50,921 nt of DNA, taken from positions 1 to 50,921 of the forward strand of contig NZ_JACCFW010000002.1 of the NCBI RefSeq assembly GCF_013410455.1, written 5' to 3'. Positions 33,752 to 42,052 of the stretch are shown here, piece by piece. A model generated the notes under the pieces. The model made no database searches. It saw only the letters and a list, made by a program, of their open reading frames with translations, and was not told the DNA's origin. Within the stretch, counting starts at the first letter, position 1. The number at the start of each line of letters is the position of its first letter. The translations under genes were made by a program, and so were the position numbers. This DNA is from Allobranchiibius huperziae (GTDB lineage: Bacteria > Actinomycetota > Actinomycetes > Actinomycetales > Dermatophilaceae).

Positions 33752-34064
33752 GTAGGGATGCTCTCACCCCAGCCGCCCGTAATCTGGCTATGCAACGCCA
33801 GCTCGGTCGGCTCGTGACTCAACTGTGCATCCGCGCATGCCCTAGATGTCCACCCTGGGCAGGTTCACGCCGGGCGCATCTAGGGTCCGATCCCGGGGTG
33901 TGTGCCAGATTTGATGGGGAGGAGCGGGTGCGAAACCGCGGCTTGTCATAATTATTATTATCGGTTATCTGGTAGATGCGCCTAGATTCGCGCTAGACGC
34001 CGGCGAGACGTCCAGCCTGTCGCCAGTAGCCAAGGGCCTCCCGATTGCCGAGAAGCAGCCATTC
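33752..34064. other. Noncoding boundary region before the catabolic island
   Basis: No gene seen. An inverted pair CCCTAGATG/CATCTAGGG (about 33840-33887) and an AT-rich tract (ATAATTATTATTATC, about 33949-33963) stand out in otherwise GC-rich DNA. GCCTAGATTC and GCTAGAC follow. It is the downstream end of the eut operon and a possible island edge. Confidence 0.4.
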
Positions 34065-34811
34065 TCAATCTAGGAGTCGGTTCTTATGTGCCTCAGCCGT
34101 TAGCCGCACGCCGGACTCGCCGAGGCGTTGGGCCTCGGTCAGTAGTAGTGCGGTGATGCGAGCTGCCCCGCTGTAGTCAAGGCCTTCTGGGGGATGGATG
34201 TTGGAAATGCAGTTTCGTCGTTCGTCGGTTAGGCCCGGCTGGGGTAGGTGCGTTAAGTAGATACCTAGGCTTGCTGGCACGGACAGGCCTGGTCGCTCCC
34301 CGATCAGCACCAGCAGCGTCTTTACGCCCATGGCCGCGCCGATTGCGTCCCCCAGTGCGACTCGTGCCTGAGTGGCGATGACCGGGGGTGCGATCGAGTA
34401 GCTCGGGCTCAGACGGGCGACCAAGGCTGTCAAGAGGCCGACACCGTGAGCATCCAGGGCCTGTGGCGATAGGCCGTCAGCGAGGACGAGTCCGATGTCC
34501 GCGCCGGTGTTTGGGACTGCGGATAGGTCAGTCGCAGATCGGCCGAGATCAGGTCGGCGGAGATACTCGCTGCGGCTGGTCGCGCGGCTGGCGACAACGG
34601 CGGGGGTGCCGATGCCCACGTCGGTCGCACGTCGGACCAGGTCTTGTAGGTCCAAAGGTAGGTGGACGGCTCCTCGGGCGGCGGCATGCGCGGCCCGGAA
34701 TGCTAGTACGTGGGCGGTGGGAAGGGCATTTCCTGTCCGACCCAGGCCGATACGCGCCTGGGTTGTCCGCCGCAGCGACGCCCAGATGTCGTCGATGACT
34801 GGCTCATTCAT
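34065..34811 (-). CDS. eutC: Ethanolamine ammonia-lyase small subunit
   Basis: A frame of 248 residues. The sequence follows EutC throughout: SLRRTTQARIGLGRTGNALP, VPNTGADIGLVLADGLSPQA, and the C-terminal LTDERRNCISNIHPPEGLDY. With EutB it forms the adenosylcobalamin-dependent enzyme that converts ethanolamine (or a related amino alcohol) to aldehyde and ammonia. ATG overlaps the eutB stop (ATGA), as usual for the pair. No microcompartment genes are present on the plasmid. Confidence 0.93.
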   Translation of the reverse strand: MNEPVIDDIWASLRRTTQARIGLGRTGNALPTAHVLAFRAAHAAARGAVHLPLDLQDLVRRATDVGIGTPAVVASRATSRSEYLRRPDLGRSATDLSAVPNTGADIGLVLADGLSPQALDAHGVGLLTALVARLSPSYSIAPPVIATQARVALGDAIGAAMGVKTLLVLIGERPGLSVPASLGIYLTHLPQPGLTDERRNCISNIHPPEGLDYSGAARITALLLTEAQRLGESGVRLTAEAHKNRLLD

Positions 34812-36244
34812 GGCGCCTGCACCAAGGTCCGAAGCGGAGAGGAGGACGCCTCAACGGGCAGCATGCTGCCGTTGCCATCCATCATGCCTAGCCGTTGCAG
34901 CCAGGCCTCGAACTCTGGCGCCGGCCGCAGCCCTAGCACTTGACGGGCGTACATCGCGTCGTGAAATGACAGGCTCTGGTAGCCCAGCATGACGTCGTCC
35001 GCGCCAGGCACGGTGATGACGAAGGCCACCCCCGCGACGCCGAGCAGTGTCAGCAGTGTGTCCATGTCGTCCTGGTCGGCCTCGGCGTGGTTGGTGTAGC
35101 AGACATCAACGCCCATTGGCAGCCCCAGGAGCTTGCCGCAGAAATGGTCCTCGAGCCCCGCCCGAATGATCTGTTTCCCGTCATAGAGGTATTCCGGACC
35201 GATGAAGCCGACCACCGTGTTGACCAGCAGCGGGTCAAGCATTCGTGCCACGGCGTAGGCGCGGGTCTCAAGGGTCTGCTGATCGACTGGTCGGCTGTCG
35301 GTTCCGAGATGGGCACCGGCGGACAGCGCCGATCCTTGCCCTGTCTCCAGATACATAACGTTTGAACCGACCGTCCCCCGGGCCAGTGAACGTGCCGCCT
35401 GATTGGCCTCCACCAGGAGTGGGATATTCACGCCGAAACTGCGGTTAGCAGGCTCGGTTCCCGCAATTGACTGGAAGACCAAGTCGACCGGAGCGCCGGC
35501 GTCGATCAGGTCCATGGTGGTTGTGACATGCGACAGCACGCACGATTGCATGGGTATGTCATACCGCTGCCGTACGTCGTCCAGCAGCAGGAGCAGCTCG
35601 GCAACGGCACGAGCGGATTCAGTCGCCGGGTTGACGCCGATCACTGCGTCCCCGCATCCCATCAGCAGACCGTCAAGAGTGCTGGCCGCAACCCCCTGAG
35701 GATCATCGGTCGGGTGGTTGGGTTGCAACCGGGTCGCCACGCGACCGGGTAGGCCGATAGTCGTACGAAAAGCTGATGTGACCGTCACCGCTCGGGCAAC
35801 TGCGATCAGATCCTGATTGCGCATGATCTTTGAGACGGCGGCGACCATTTCCGGCATCAGACCTGAAGCAAGAGAGCTGAGCGTGGACCTCGCGACAGTC
35901 GCGGAGATCGAGTTGCCGCAGTTGACACGGTCGGCCTGCTCCAGCAGCCAGTCGCGGAATCCACCCACGGTGAGGTGGGCAACGGGTGCGAACGCCGCGG
36001 CGTCCTGGCTGTCGACGATCAGACGGGTGACGGCGTCGGTCTCGTACGGAACGACCTGTTCGTTCAGAAATGTGGTGAGCGGCAGGTCGGCCAGCGTCCA
36101 AGCCGCTGCGGCACGCTCGGTATCGGATTCAGCAGAGCAGCCGGCAAGTTCGTCCCCGGACCTGCGGGGAGTTGCTTTGGCCATGAGGTCGACCAGACCG
36201 TCGAATCGATGGTTCCGGCCGGCTATCTGTTGTTGGTAGATCAC
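34808..36244 (-). CDS. eutB: Ethanolamine ammonia-lyase large subunit
   Basis: A frame of 478 residues. The signature region LMAKATPRRSGDELAGCSAE, then LADLPLTTFLNEQVVPYETD, is the standard EutB N-terminus. The rest matches, including the cobalamin/substrate barrel (SLARGTVGSNVMYLETGQGS). I chose GTG at 36244 because GGAGG lies 5 nt upstream and the protein then begins VIYQQQIAGRNHRFD like other EutB; a GTG at 36271 is less likely. No EutA reactivase gene is present. Confidence 0.94.
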   Translation of the reverse strand: MIYQQQIAGRNHRFDGLVDLMAKATPRRSGDELAGCSAESDTERAAAAWTLADLPLTTFLNEQVVPYETDAVTRLIVDSQDAAAFAPVAHLTVGGFRDWLLEQADRVNCGNSISATVARSTLSSLASGLMPEMVAAVSKIMRNQDLIAVARAVTVTSAFRTTIGLPGRVATRLQPNHPTDDPQGVAASTLDGLLMGCGDAVIGVNPATESARAVAELLLLLDDVRQRYDIPMQSCVLSHVTTTMDLIDAGAPVDLVFQSIAGTEPANRSFGVNIPLLVEANQAARSLARGTVGSNVMYLETGQGSALSAGAHLGTDSRPVDQQTLETRAYAVARMLDPLLVNTVVGFIGPEYLYDGKQIIRAGLEDHFCGKLLGLPMGVDVCYTNHAEADQDDMDTLLTLLGVAGVAFVITVPGADDVMLGYQSLSFHDAMYARQVLGLRPAPEFEAWLQRLGMMDGNGSMLPVEASSSPLRTLVQAP

Positions 36245-36359
36245 TGCTGCCTCCGCGTCTCGCTGGTCCACGCGGCGCTGACCTGCCGTCGCTCATCCCC
36301 GATGTGGATCGGCGGCTGGGAAGCCCGCTTTCGGTTGCGCCGCGAGCGGGGCTGGATTG

Positions 36360-37061
36360 TCAGTAGGCGAGCAGGCGTTCGAGCTCTCGTTCGCCGAGGA
36401 CCAGGTGCTCGCGCAAAGAGCGCTCCGCGGTGGCTAGATCGAAGTCGGCCAGCGCTGTCGTGATGTGGCGGTGCTGCTCGACCGCGGTTCGGCAGCGGTC
36501 GCGGTCCAGGGTGAACGAAAGAACACCAGTGCGCTGGTGGTGGTTCCCAAGAGAATCGTTGACCGTGGCCATGACCGTGTTGCCGGCGAGGGCGAGGATT
36601 GTTGAGTGGAACTGTCGGTCTACCGCGATTAGTGCGGGGGCGTCGGCGCCGCGTTGGTAGAGCTCGTTCTGCTCGTTGACTAGAGAAACGAGCTTGTCTC
36701 CCTGGTCGATGCGCTCCTGGCAGATCAAACGGGCCGCGTGGGTCTCCAGCAGCAGTCGCACGTCGTAGAGTTCGCGGACTTGGCGGGCGGTGATCTGGGT
36801 AATAAGTGCACCGCGACGAGGCAGCAGATCCACAAGGCGTTCCTCGTGAAGGCGCAGGAATGCCTCGTGGACTGGTGTCCGTGACAACCCCGTCGCGTTC
36901 GCGACGTCCATCTCGGTGAGCAGGGTGTCGGGCGACACCTTGAGATCCAGGATGAGTTGCTTCAAGTAGCTGTGGACGAAGGTAGTCGCATTGACGCCGT
37001 CCGGTCGACGAACGCGTGGCAGGCCGCCGTCGTCCAATCGGACCTGCTGCGCCAGTCTCAT
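36360..37061 (-). CDS. GntR/FadR-type transcriptional regulator (FCD)
   Basis: A frame of 233 residues. The N-terminal winged helix (about 27-78) contains EMDVANATGLSRTPVHEAFL, and RLHEERLVDLLPRRGALITQ is the classic GntR ending. The C-terminal FCD domain has the usual metal-coordinating acidic/His set (DRQFHSTIL, later EQHRHITTAL). ATG at 37061 follows GAGGG; a GTG at 37094 is also open. Lying within the eut operon, it most likely controls the tandem operator at 39946. The effector is presumably a pathway intermediate. Confidence 0.88.
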   Translation of the reverse strand: MRLAQQVRLDDGGLPRVRRPDGVNATTFVHSYLKQLILDLKVSPDTLLTEMDVANATGLSRTPVHEAFLRLHEERLVDLLPRRGALITQITARQVRELYDVRLLLETHAARLICQERIDQGDKLVSLVNEQNELYQRGADAPALIAVDRQFHSTILALAGNTVMATVNDSLGNHHQRTGVLSFTLDRDRCRTAVEQHRHITTALADFDLATAERSLREHLVLGERELERLLAY

Positions 37062-37124
37062 ACGTCCCTCGAGTCCCGCCGGTGCACCCTGCACCGCTGG
37101 TATCCAAAGTCGAAGTCTAGGCGG

Positions 37125-37922
37125 TCAGTTGGAGACCACGGCGAAGCGCCGATGGCCCAAGCTGGGGTTGATCCGCCGGACTGCGGTCACCCTTGCCGGG
37201 TCGACGGGGCCGGTCGCCACCCCGGGCTGCTCGCCGGCGCACGCGACGGTGATCCCCATGGGGTCGACGATTTGGCTTTGTCCACATGAGACTGGACCGG
37301 TTTGTCCGGCGGCCGCGAGGTAAATCGTGTTTTCGATCGCCCGCGCTGCGAGCAGCGTTGTCCAGTGCGCCTCCTTGGCAGGACCTACTGCCCATGCGGC
37401 AGGCAGGACCACGAGTTGGGCGCCGCCGTCAACGACCCATCGGAACACCTCGGGGAACCGCAGGTCGTAACAAGTCAGCGCACCGACGGACAGCCCGTTA
37501 ACCTCGAACACCAGCGGGTGGGTGATATCTGCGGGCTGCACGGTGTCCGATTCTCGATAGCCGAAAGCGTCGTACAAATGGATCTTGCGGTATGTGCCCA
37601 CGATTTCACCGATATCGGAGACCGCGACAAGGGTGTTGCTGCACCGATGATCACCCTTGAGGACCTCGAACATGCCGACGACGACGGTGATGCCGTGACT
37701 CTTGGCGGCCTCAGCGACCGCAGAGATGAAGGGCCCGTCGATGCTCTGCCCGACTAACTGTGGGGTGGTGTGAGCTGGGTCGAAGTACATCGCAGCTTCA
37801 GGTAGCACGGCCAGCCGCGCGCCAGTCGCGGCTGCTGAAGCAATCAGGTCGGCACAGGTGCGGGTATTGGCGTCGATGTCGGTGGTGGCGGAGAACTGGC
37901 ACACGGCGACGGGGAGAGACAT
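37125..37922 (-). CDS. Nitrilase-superfamily amidase (carbon-nitrogen hydrolase)
   Basis: 265 residues. The catalytic triad of the superfamily is visible: Glu42 (VLPEAAM), Lys113 (YRKIHLYDAFG) and Cys151 (LTCYDLRFPEVF). It should hydrolyse a C-N bond of an amide-type substrate; the branch resembles the Nit/omega-amidase-like group. ATG at 37922 has GAAGGAT upstream. Its position with EutBC suggests that it releases an amine or acid that feeds the lyase. This is an inference from context. Confidence 0.9.
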   Translation of the reverse strand: MSLPVAVCQFSATTDIDANTRTCADLIASAAATGARLAVLPEAAMYFDPAHTTPQLVGQSIDGPFISAVAEAAKSHGITVVVGMFEVLKGDHRCSNTLVAVSDIGEIVGTYRKIHLYDAFGYRESDTVQPADITHPLVFEVNGLSVGALTCYDLRFPEVFRWVVDGGAQLVVLPAAWAVGPAKEAHWTTLLAARAIENTIYLAAAGQTGPVSCGQSQIVDPMGITVACAGEQPGVATGPVDPARVTAVRRINPSLGHRRFAVVSN

Positions 37923-37984
37923 GGTTGATCCTTCGGGTTGGACCGCCAGAGGCGGTGGATGTCTGAGCGGGTGGGAGCCGGTGC

Positions 37985-39271
37985 TCAGGTTGTCCTGGCG
38001 TCCAGGGAACGTTCTGGGTGAACGAACAGCCAACACAGCGTGCCGAACACACCAGCAGACGCCATGACGACTAAGGCGAGGCCCCAATTGCCGCCGATGC
38101 TCACTAGTGCCGAGGTGAAGATGGGACCAAAGGCCAGGGTCGCGTTACCGCAGAAGTTGGTGAACCCAGTGACGGTCGCCGCATGGCGGCCGCCGAGGTC
38201 TTGGCAGCCAGACCACACTTGGACCTGCACTACGCCCACCCCTCCAAGGCTGACGCACATCCAACAGATCATGATGGTGTTGTTTGGAGTGAGTGCGCCG
38301 ACAGCAAGCGCGCCGGCGGCCACGAGGAAACCTGCAATAGCCAGCCACTTGCGCTGTTGCCAGCTGCGAAAGACGCGATCGTTGAGCAGCCCGGTGCCGA
38401 ACACCGCGAGGATCATCGCGCCCCATGGGAGTGCGCCAACAAATCCCATGCTTTTGAACGACAGCCCGCGGGCCTGCACCAGGTAGGTCGGCAGCCACGT
38501 CGTGAAGAAGGATTGGATGAGCAGTAGGAGGCCATACTGCAGACCGATCGCCCAGAACTGTCCGGAGGTCAAGAACGCGCGTGTGCCGAGTGAGATGTGG
38601 GCAACGCCATCGGTATCGCCGTCGACTTCGGCGGCCAGCGCCGCCTCGGCCATGTTGACCGCTCTAACCTGCCGGGGGTCGTCTCGCACAACTGCAAACC
38701 ACAGCAGCGAGAGCACCGCACCGAGGAGTGCAAAGGTGTGGAACGACGCCTGCCAACCCCACTGGTCAGCTACCCATACAACGATCGGGCTCCCGATGAA
38801 CGAGCCAAGGTAGAGCCCTGCGAGGAGCAGTGAATTCGCGCGTGATCTTTCCCGGTGAGGAAACCATCGCTGCAGCGTCCACACAGATGCCGGCCAGTCA
38901 GCGGCCTGGCCGATGCCGAGCAGGATCCGGACTAGGACGAAGCCGAGGAAGACCCCCCCGTAGGGGGTGAGGAAAGTAAATAGCGACCACCACAGACCGG
39001 CGATAGCCAGCACAACGCGAGCGCCGTATCGGCGCACCAGGATCCCGCCAGGAACCTGGAATAGGGCGTATGCAGCGGTGAACGCCGTCAGGACAATCGA
39101 CATCTGGTTCAGGCTGAACCCGTAATCTCGCTGGATTATCGGGGCGGACACTGTCATCGCGGTGCGATCGAGTGACAGTACGAACGTGATTGGCAGGATC
39201 AGCCCTCCGGCGATCCACCAACGGACCGAGGTCGGACCGGCCGCCTCCGATGCTCGCGTGACGGCGACCAT
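37985..39271 (-). CDS. MFS transporter, ACS-like
   Basis: This 428-residue protein has about 12 hydrophobic helices. PITFVLSLDRTAMTVSAPII and GARVVLAIAGLWWSLFTFLT, with RWFPHRERSRANSLLLAGLY, are typical of the anion:cation symporter branch (GudP/phthalate-type permeases). This suggests import of an organic acid rather than ethanolamine. Its ATG overlaps the RraA-like stop by one base (TGATG). It is likely the uptake system of the island. Confidence 0.88.
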   Translation of the reverse strand: MVAVTRASEAAGPTSVRWWIAGGLILPITFVLSLDRTAMTVSAPIIQRDYGFSLNQMSIVLTAFTAAYALFQVPGGILVRRYGARVVLAIAGLWWSLFTFLTPYGGVFLGFVLVRILLGIGQAADWPASVWTLQRWFPHRERSRANSLLLAGLYLGSFIGSPIVVWVADQWGWQASFHTFALLGAVLSLLWFAVVRDDPRQVRAVNMAEAALAAEVDGDTDGVAHISLGTRAFLTSGQFWAIGLQYGLLLLIQSFFTTWLPTYLVQARGLSFKSMGFVGALPWGAMILAVFGTGLLNDRVFRSWQQRKWLAIAGFLVAAGALAVGALTPNNTIMICWMCVSLGGVGVVQVQVWSGCQDLGGRHAATVTGFTNFCGNATLAFGPIFTSALVSIGGNWGLALVVMASAGVFGTLCWLFVHPERSLDARTT

Positions 39272-39927
39272 CAGCGTGTTCCTGAGAACAAATCACTAGC
39301 TCCCGAGAGCTCTGAGAGGCGCATGCCGTTGGCGATCGCTTCCCGCATCGCAGGCTCAGATTCCTCCTTGGCCCGGATCTGCTGTGCGAGATCGAGCGCT
39401 TCATCGCGGTCAAGCACGACGACCCCGTCGCCGTCAGCCCACACCACGTCCCCCGGACGGATCACCGCGCCACCGATGGCCACCGGCACGTTGATTGCAC
39501 CTTCTAGCCCAAGCAGCCGGGTCGTATGGGAGGTGACCCCGTTGCAGTACACGGGGAACTCATAACTGATGATCTCGTCCCGGTCGTTGACCGGGCCAGC
39601 GAACACCGCCCCGACCGCTCCACGCTGCTTAGCGGTGTAGGAGACCACGCCACCGAAACAGGACCGAGAGCTGTCACCGGAATGTTCGACGATGAAGACA
39701 TCACCGGGGCGCAGATTGTCCACCGCAACATGCACTGCCGTGGAGTCCATGTGCGGAATCCGAACGGTGACCGCGCAGCCCACGAAACCAACTGGCCTCG
39801 TCAGGGGTTGGAGCCCCTTCGGGAACCCGTAGTCCCGCATGTGCCCCAGTGTGGAAGTGCACAAGGGCTCGAGGGCGGCGGCGATCCGCGGATCGAGTGG
39901 CTCTGGCATCGGCTTTTGAATGAACAT
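39271..39927 (-). CDS. RraA-like protein (HMG-aldolase fold)
   Basis: 218 residues. VAVDNLRPGDVFIVEHSGDS, then CFGGVVSYTAKQRGAVGAVF and VIRPGDVVWADGDGVVVL, are characteristic of the RraA/4-hydroxy-4-methyl-2-oxoglutarate aldolase family. Catabolic members cleave or decarboxylate oxo acids; the RNase E regulator role is unlikely in this context. GAGGAG lies 7 nt before the ATG. First gene of the leftward operon, directly downstream of the tandem operator. Confidence 0.87.
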   Translation of the reverse strand: MFIQKPMPEPLDPRIAAALEPLCTSTLGHMRDYGFPKGLQPLTRPVGFVGCAVTVRIPHMDSTAVHVAVDNLRPGDVFIVEHSGDSSRSCFGGVVSYTAKQRGAVGAVFAGPVNDRDEIISYEFPVYCNGVTSHTTRLLGLEGAINVPVAIGGAVIRPGDVVWADGDGVVVLDRDEALDLAQQIRAKEESEPAMREAIANGMRLSELSGASDLFSGTR

Positions 39928-39945
39928 CGGGTTGCTCCTCGGTGT

Positions 39946-39966
39946 ACGTATGCGTAACGTATGCGT
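39946..39966. promoter_or_regulatory. Tandem operator between rraA-like gene and ilvC
   Basis: ACGTATGCGT occurs twice, at 39946-39955 and 39957-39966, an 11-bp period that places both on one DNA face. It lies about 20-40 bp upstream of the RraA-like start, in the divergent promoter region. A natural target for the GntR regulator at 36360, though the match to known FCD operators is only loose. Confidence 0.65.
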
Positions 39967-40141
39967 TGCACGATAGTGGCGCAGCTCACTCCGTTGTCAA
40001 CCCTCGCGACGTTCGACGACGCGATCGGCGCCGTGGGTGTCCACTGCGCCATCCGCAAGGCGCAACGGGTGTTGTCGCAACCGGGCGCGGCGGCAGGACC
40101 CGTGTTGATGATCAGACTCGCAACTGAAAGGGAACCCACCC

Positions 40142-41170
40142 ATGGCCGCCGAGATCTACTACGACGATGACGCCGACCTCTCCATCGTTCAGGGGCGCAC
40201 CGTCGCCGTCCTGGGCTACGGAAGCCAGGGGCACGCGCATGCGCTGTCGCTACGCGACTCAGGCGTCAACGTTCGGGTTGGACTACCCGAAGGGTCGGCG
40301 AGCCGTGCCAAAGCTGAGGCGGAAGGGCTGCGGGTGGTGACGCCCTTCCAGGCAGCTGCGGAGGCAGATCTGATCATGGTCCTGGTTCCGGACCATGTGC
40401 AACGGTCGGTGTACGCGGAGTCGATCGAGCCAAATCTGCAGGACGGCAACGCACTGCTTTTCAGTCACGGCTTCAACATTCGGTTTGGCTACATCGAACC
40501 TCCGGCTGGTGTGGACGTAGCAATGGTTGCCCCCAAGGGCCCGGGCCACCTCGTGCGTCGCGAGTTCAGTAAGGGCAGGGGCGTGCCCTGCCTCGTTGCG
40601 GTAAACCAGGACCATAGTGGGGGCGCGCAGGCGCTGGCGTTGTCCTATGCCAAAGCCATAGGCGGCACGCGGGCAGGCGTCATAAAGACGACTTTCGCTG
40701 AGGAGACCGAGACCGACCTGTTCGGTGAGCAGGCCATCCTGTGTGGTGGCATCTCAGCCCTCGTGACGATGGGGTTTGAGACGCTGACCGGGGCGGGATA
40801 TCAGCCGGAGATCGCGTACTTCGAGTGCCTCCACGAGGTGAAGCTCATCGTTGATCTTATGTATGAGGGTGGCATTGCCAAGCAGCGCTGGTCAGTCTCC
40901 GACACCGCCGAATACGGCGACTACACCAGCGGCCAGAAGATTGTTGACGATCACGTTCGCGCCTCGATGGGCGCCGTACTCACTGCGATCCAGGACGGTT
41001 CGTGGGCCGCAACGTTCATTGCAGACCAAGATGCTGGGGCACCTGACTTCAAGGCCAGGCGCGCTGCCGCTGAAGGACACCCCATTGAGGCCACCGGCCG
41101 CGAGCTCCGCGCGCTGATGCGTTGGGTGTCCTTCGACGACGATTACACGGGTACCGCTAGCCGGAGTTGA
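40142..41170 (+). CDS. ilvC: Ketol-acid reductoisomerase
   Basis: A 342-residue class I enzyme. The Rossmann motif is [17 protein letters not shown] (about 22-38). The all-helical C-terminal domain has the Mg-binding acidic residues ([20 protein letters not shown], then [20 protein letters not shown]). Classically it converts acetolactate to a dihydroxy acid for branched-chain amino acids. No ilvB/ilvN/ilvD is present here, so it is either an orphan or repurposed. AAAGGGAA lies upstream of the ATG. It is divergent from the catabolic operon. Confidence 0.94.
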   Translation: MAAEIYYDDDADLSIVQGRTVAVLGYGSQGHAHALSLRDSGVNVRVGLPEGSASRAKAEAEGLRVVTPFQAAAEADLIMVLVPDHVQRSVYAESIEPNLQDGNALLFSHGFNIRFGYIEPPAGVDVAMVAPKGPGHLVRREFSKGRGVPCLVAVNQDHSGGAQALALSYAKAIGGTRAGVIKTTFAEETETDLFGEQAILCGGISALVTMGFETLTGAGYQPEIAYFECLHEVKLIVDLMYEGGIAKQRWSVSDTAEYGDYTSGQKIVDDHVRASMGAVLTAIQDGSWAATFIADQDAGAPDFKARRAAAEGHPIEATGRELRALMRWVSFDDDYTGTASRS

Positions 41171-41239
41171 AGAGCCTCCGCCCAGTCCTCCAGGAACTTG
41201 TCCGAACCGCAGCACCTAGCACCTAACGAGTTGGACAAC

Positions 41240-41334
41240 TGTCGTTCTGGGGTACACCCCAGAACGACACATCGAGGTGACCCGAAACCTGTCGTTCTGG
41301 TTGAGCGTTTCGGTTATTCCGACAGATGTGTCGG
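41240..41334. other. Resolvase res-like site
   Basis: A 30-bp palindrome with 14-bp arms TGTCGTTCTGGGGT/ACCCCAGAACGACA (41240-41269) is followed by a second copy of TGTCGTTCTGG (41290-41300). That copy is paired loosely with TTCCGACA. A CCGACAGATGTGTCGG palindrome (41319-41334) completes the set. Three sub-sites just upstream of a serine resolvase are the usual arrangement of a res site. Confidence 0.75.
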
Positions 41335-41347
41335 TAATGTCCCTCCC

Positions 41348-42007
41348 GTGAGGTTTCAGACAGTTGCCTACCTGCGGGTGTCGTCGGTCGACCAGAACGT
41401 CGACCGCCAGGTCGAGGCCGTCGGCCAGGTCGACAAGACCTTCACCGACCGGATCAGTGGCAGCAGCCGCGAGGAGCGGACCGCGCTGGCGGAGATGATC
41501 GACTACGTGCGCGAGGGCGACACCATCCGCGTGGCGGCGATGGACCGCCTCGCGCGGTCGGTCATCGACCTGTCGCAGATCGTGCAGCAGTGCACTGCCA
41601 AGGGCGTCAGTGTGGAGTTCGTGGCCGAGGGCCTGACGTTCGCCCAGGGCAAGGAGAACCCCTACGCGGAGTTCGCGCTGCACATGCTCGGGTCTGTCGC
41701 TCAGCTGGAGCGGTCGCTGATCCGTGAGCGGCAACGTCAGGGCATCGCGCTGGCCAGGACCAAGCGCACGTACCGGGGTCGTACCGCAGTGCTGACCCCT
41801 GAGCAGGTGGCCACGGCCCGGTATCAGCTCACGCAGAAGATCTCCAAGGCCCAGATCGCCCGGGATCTTGGAGTCTCACGAAGCGCGTTGTACGACGCCC
41901 TCGGGCAGCAAGGCGCGTACGCGGTGAAACCCGCGCACCGCCCGCCCATGGCCGGGGGTGCGAAAGAAGTGAAGCTACCTCTGGGTGATGACGCCACCCT
42001 CAGCTGA
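41348..42007 (+). CDS. Serine recombinase (resolvase/invertase)
   Basis: 219 residues from GTG (VRFQTVAYLRVSS; catalytic Ser12). Conserved features include RLARSVIDLSQIVQQC, ENPYAEFALHMLGSVAQLER and a C-terminal HTH (ISKAQIARDLGVSRSALYDA). It should resolve plasmid multimers at the site just upstream. It could also have inserted the neighbouring island. An earlier in-frame ATG at 41198 would run through the res-like site and is rejected. The SD is poor. Confidence 0.9.
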   Translation: MRFQTVAYLRVSSVDQNVDRQVEAVGQVDKTFTDRISGSSREERTALAEMIDYVREGDTIRVAAMDRLARSVIDLSQIVQQCTAKGVSVEFVAEGLTFAQGKENPYAEFALHMLGSVAQLERSLIRERQRQGIALARTKRTYRGRTAVLTPEQVATARYQLTQKISKAQIARDLGVSRSALYDALGQQGAYAVKPAHRPPMAGGAKEVKLPLGDDATLS

Positions 42008-42052
42008 CCGGCAACTGAACCTGCTCTAAATCCAACAGAGGAGCTTGTACTG

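Noticed and set aside
36241-37107. 288-codon minus-strand ORF over the GntR gene
   Set aside because: Out-of-frame shadow; the GntR/FCD frame has clear domains.
41198-41347. 50-residue N-terminal extension of the resolvase
   Set aside because: It would be encoded by the res-like palindromes; the family starts at about 41348.
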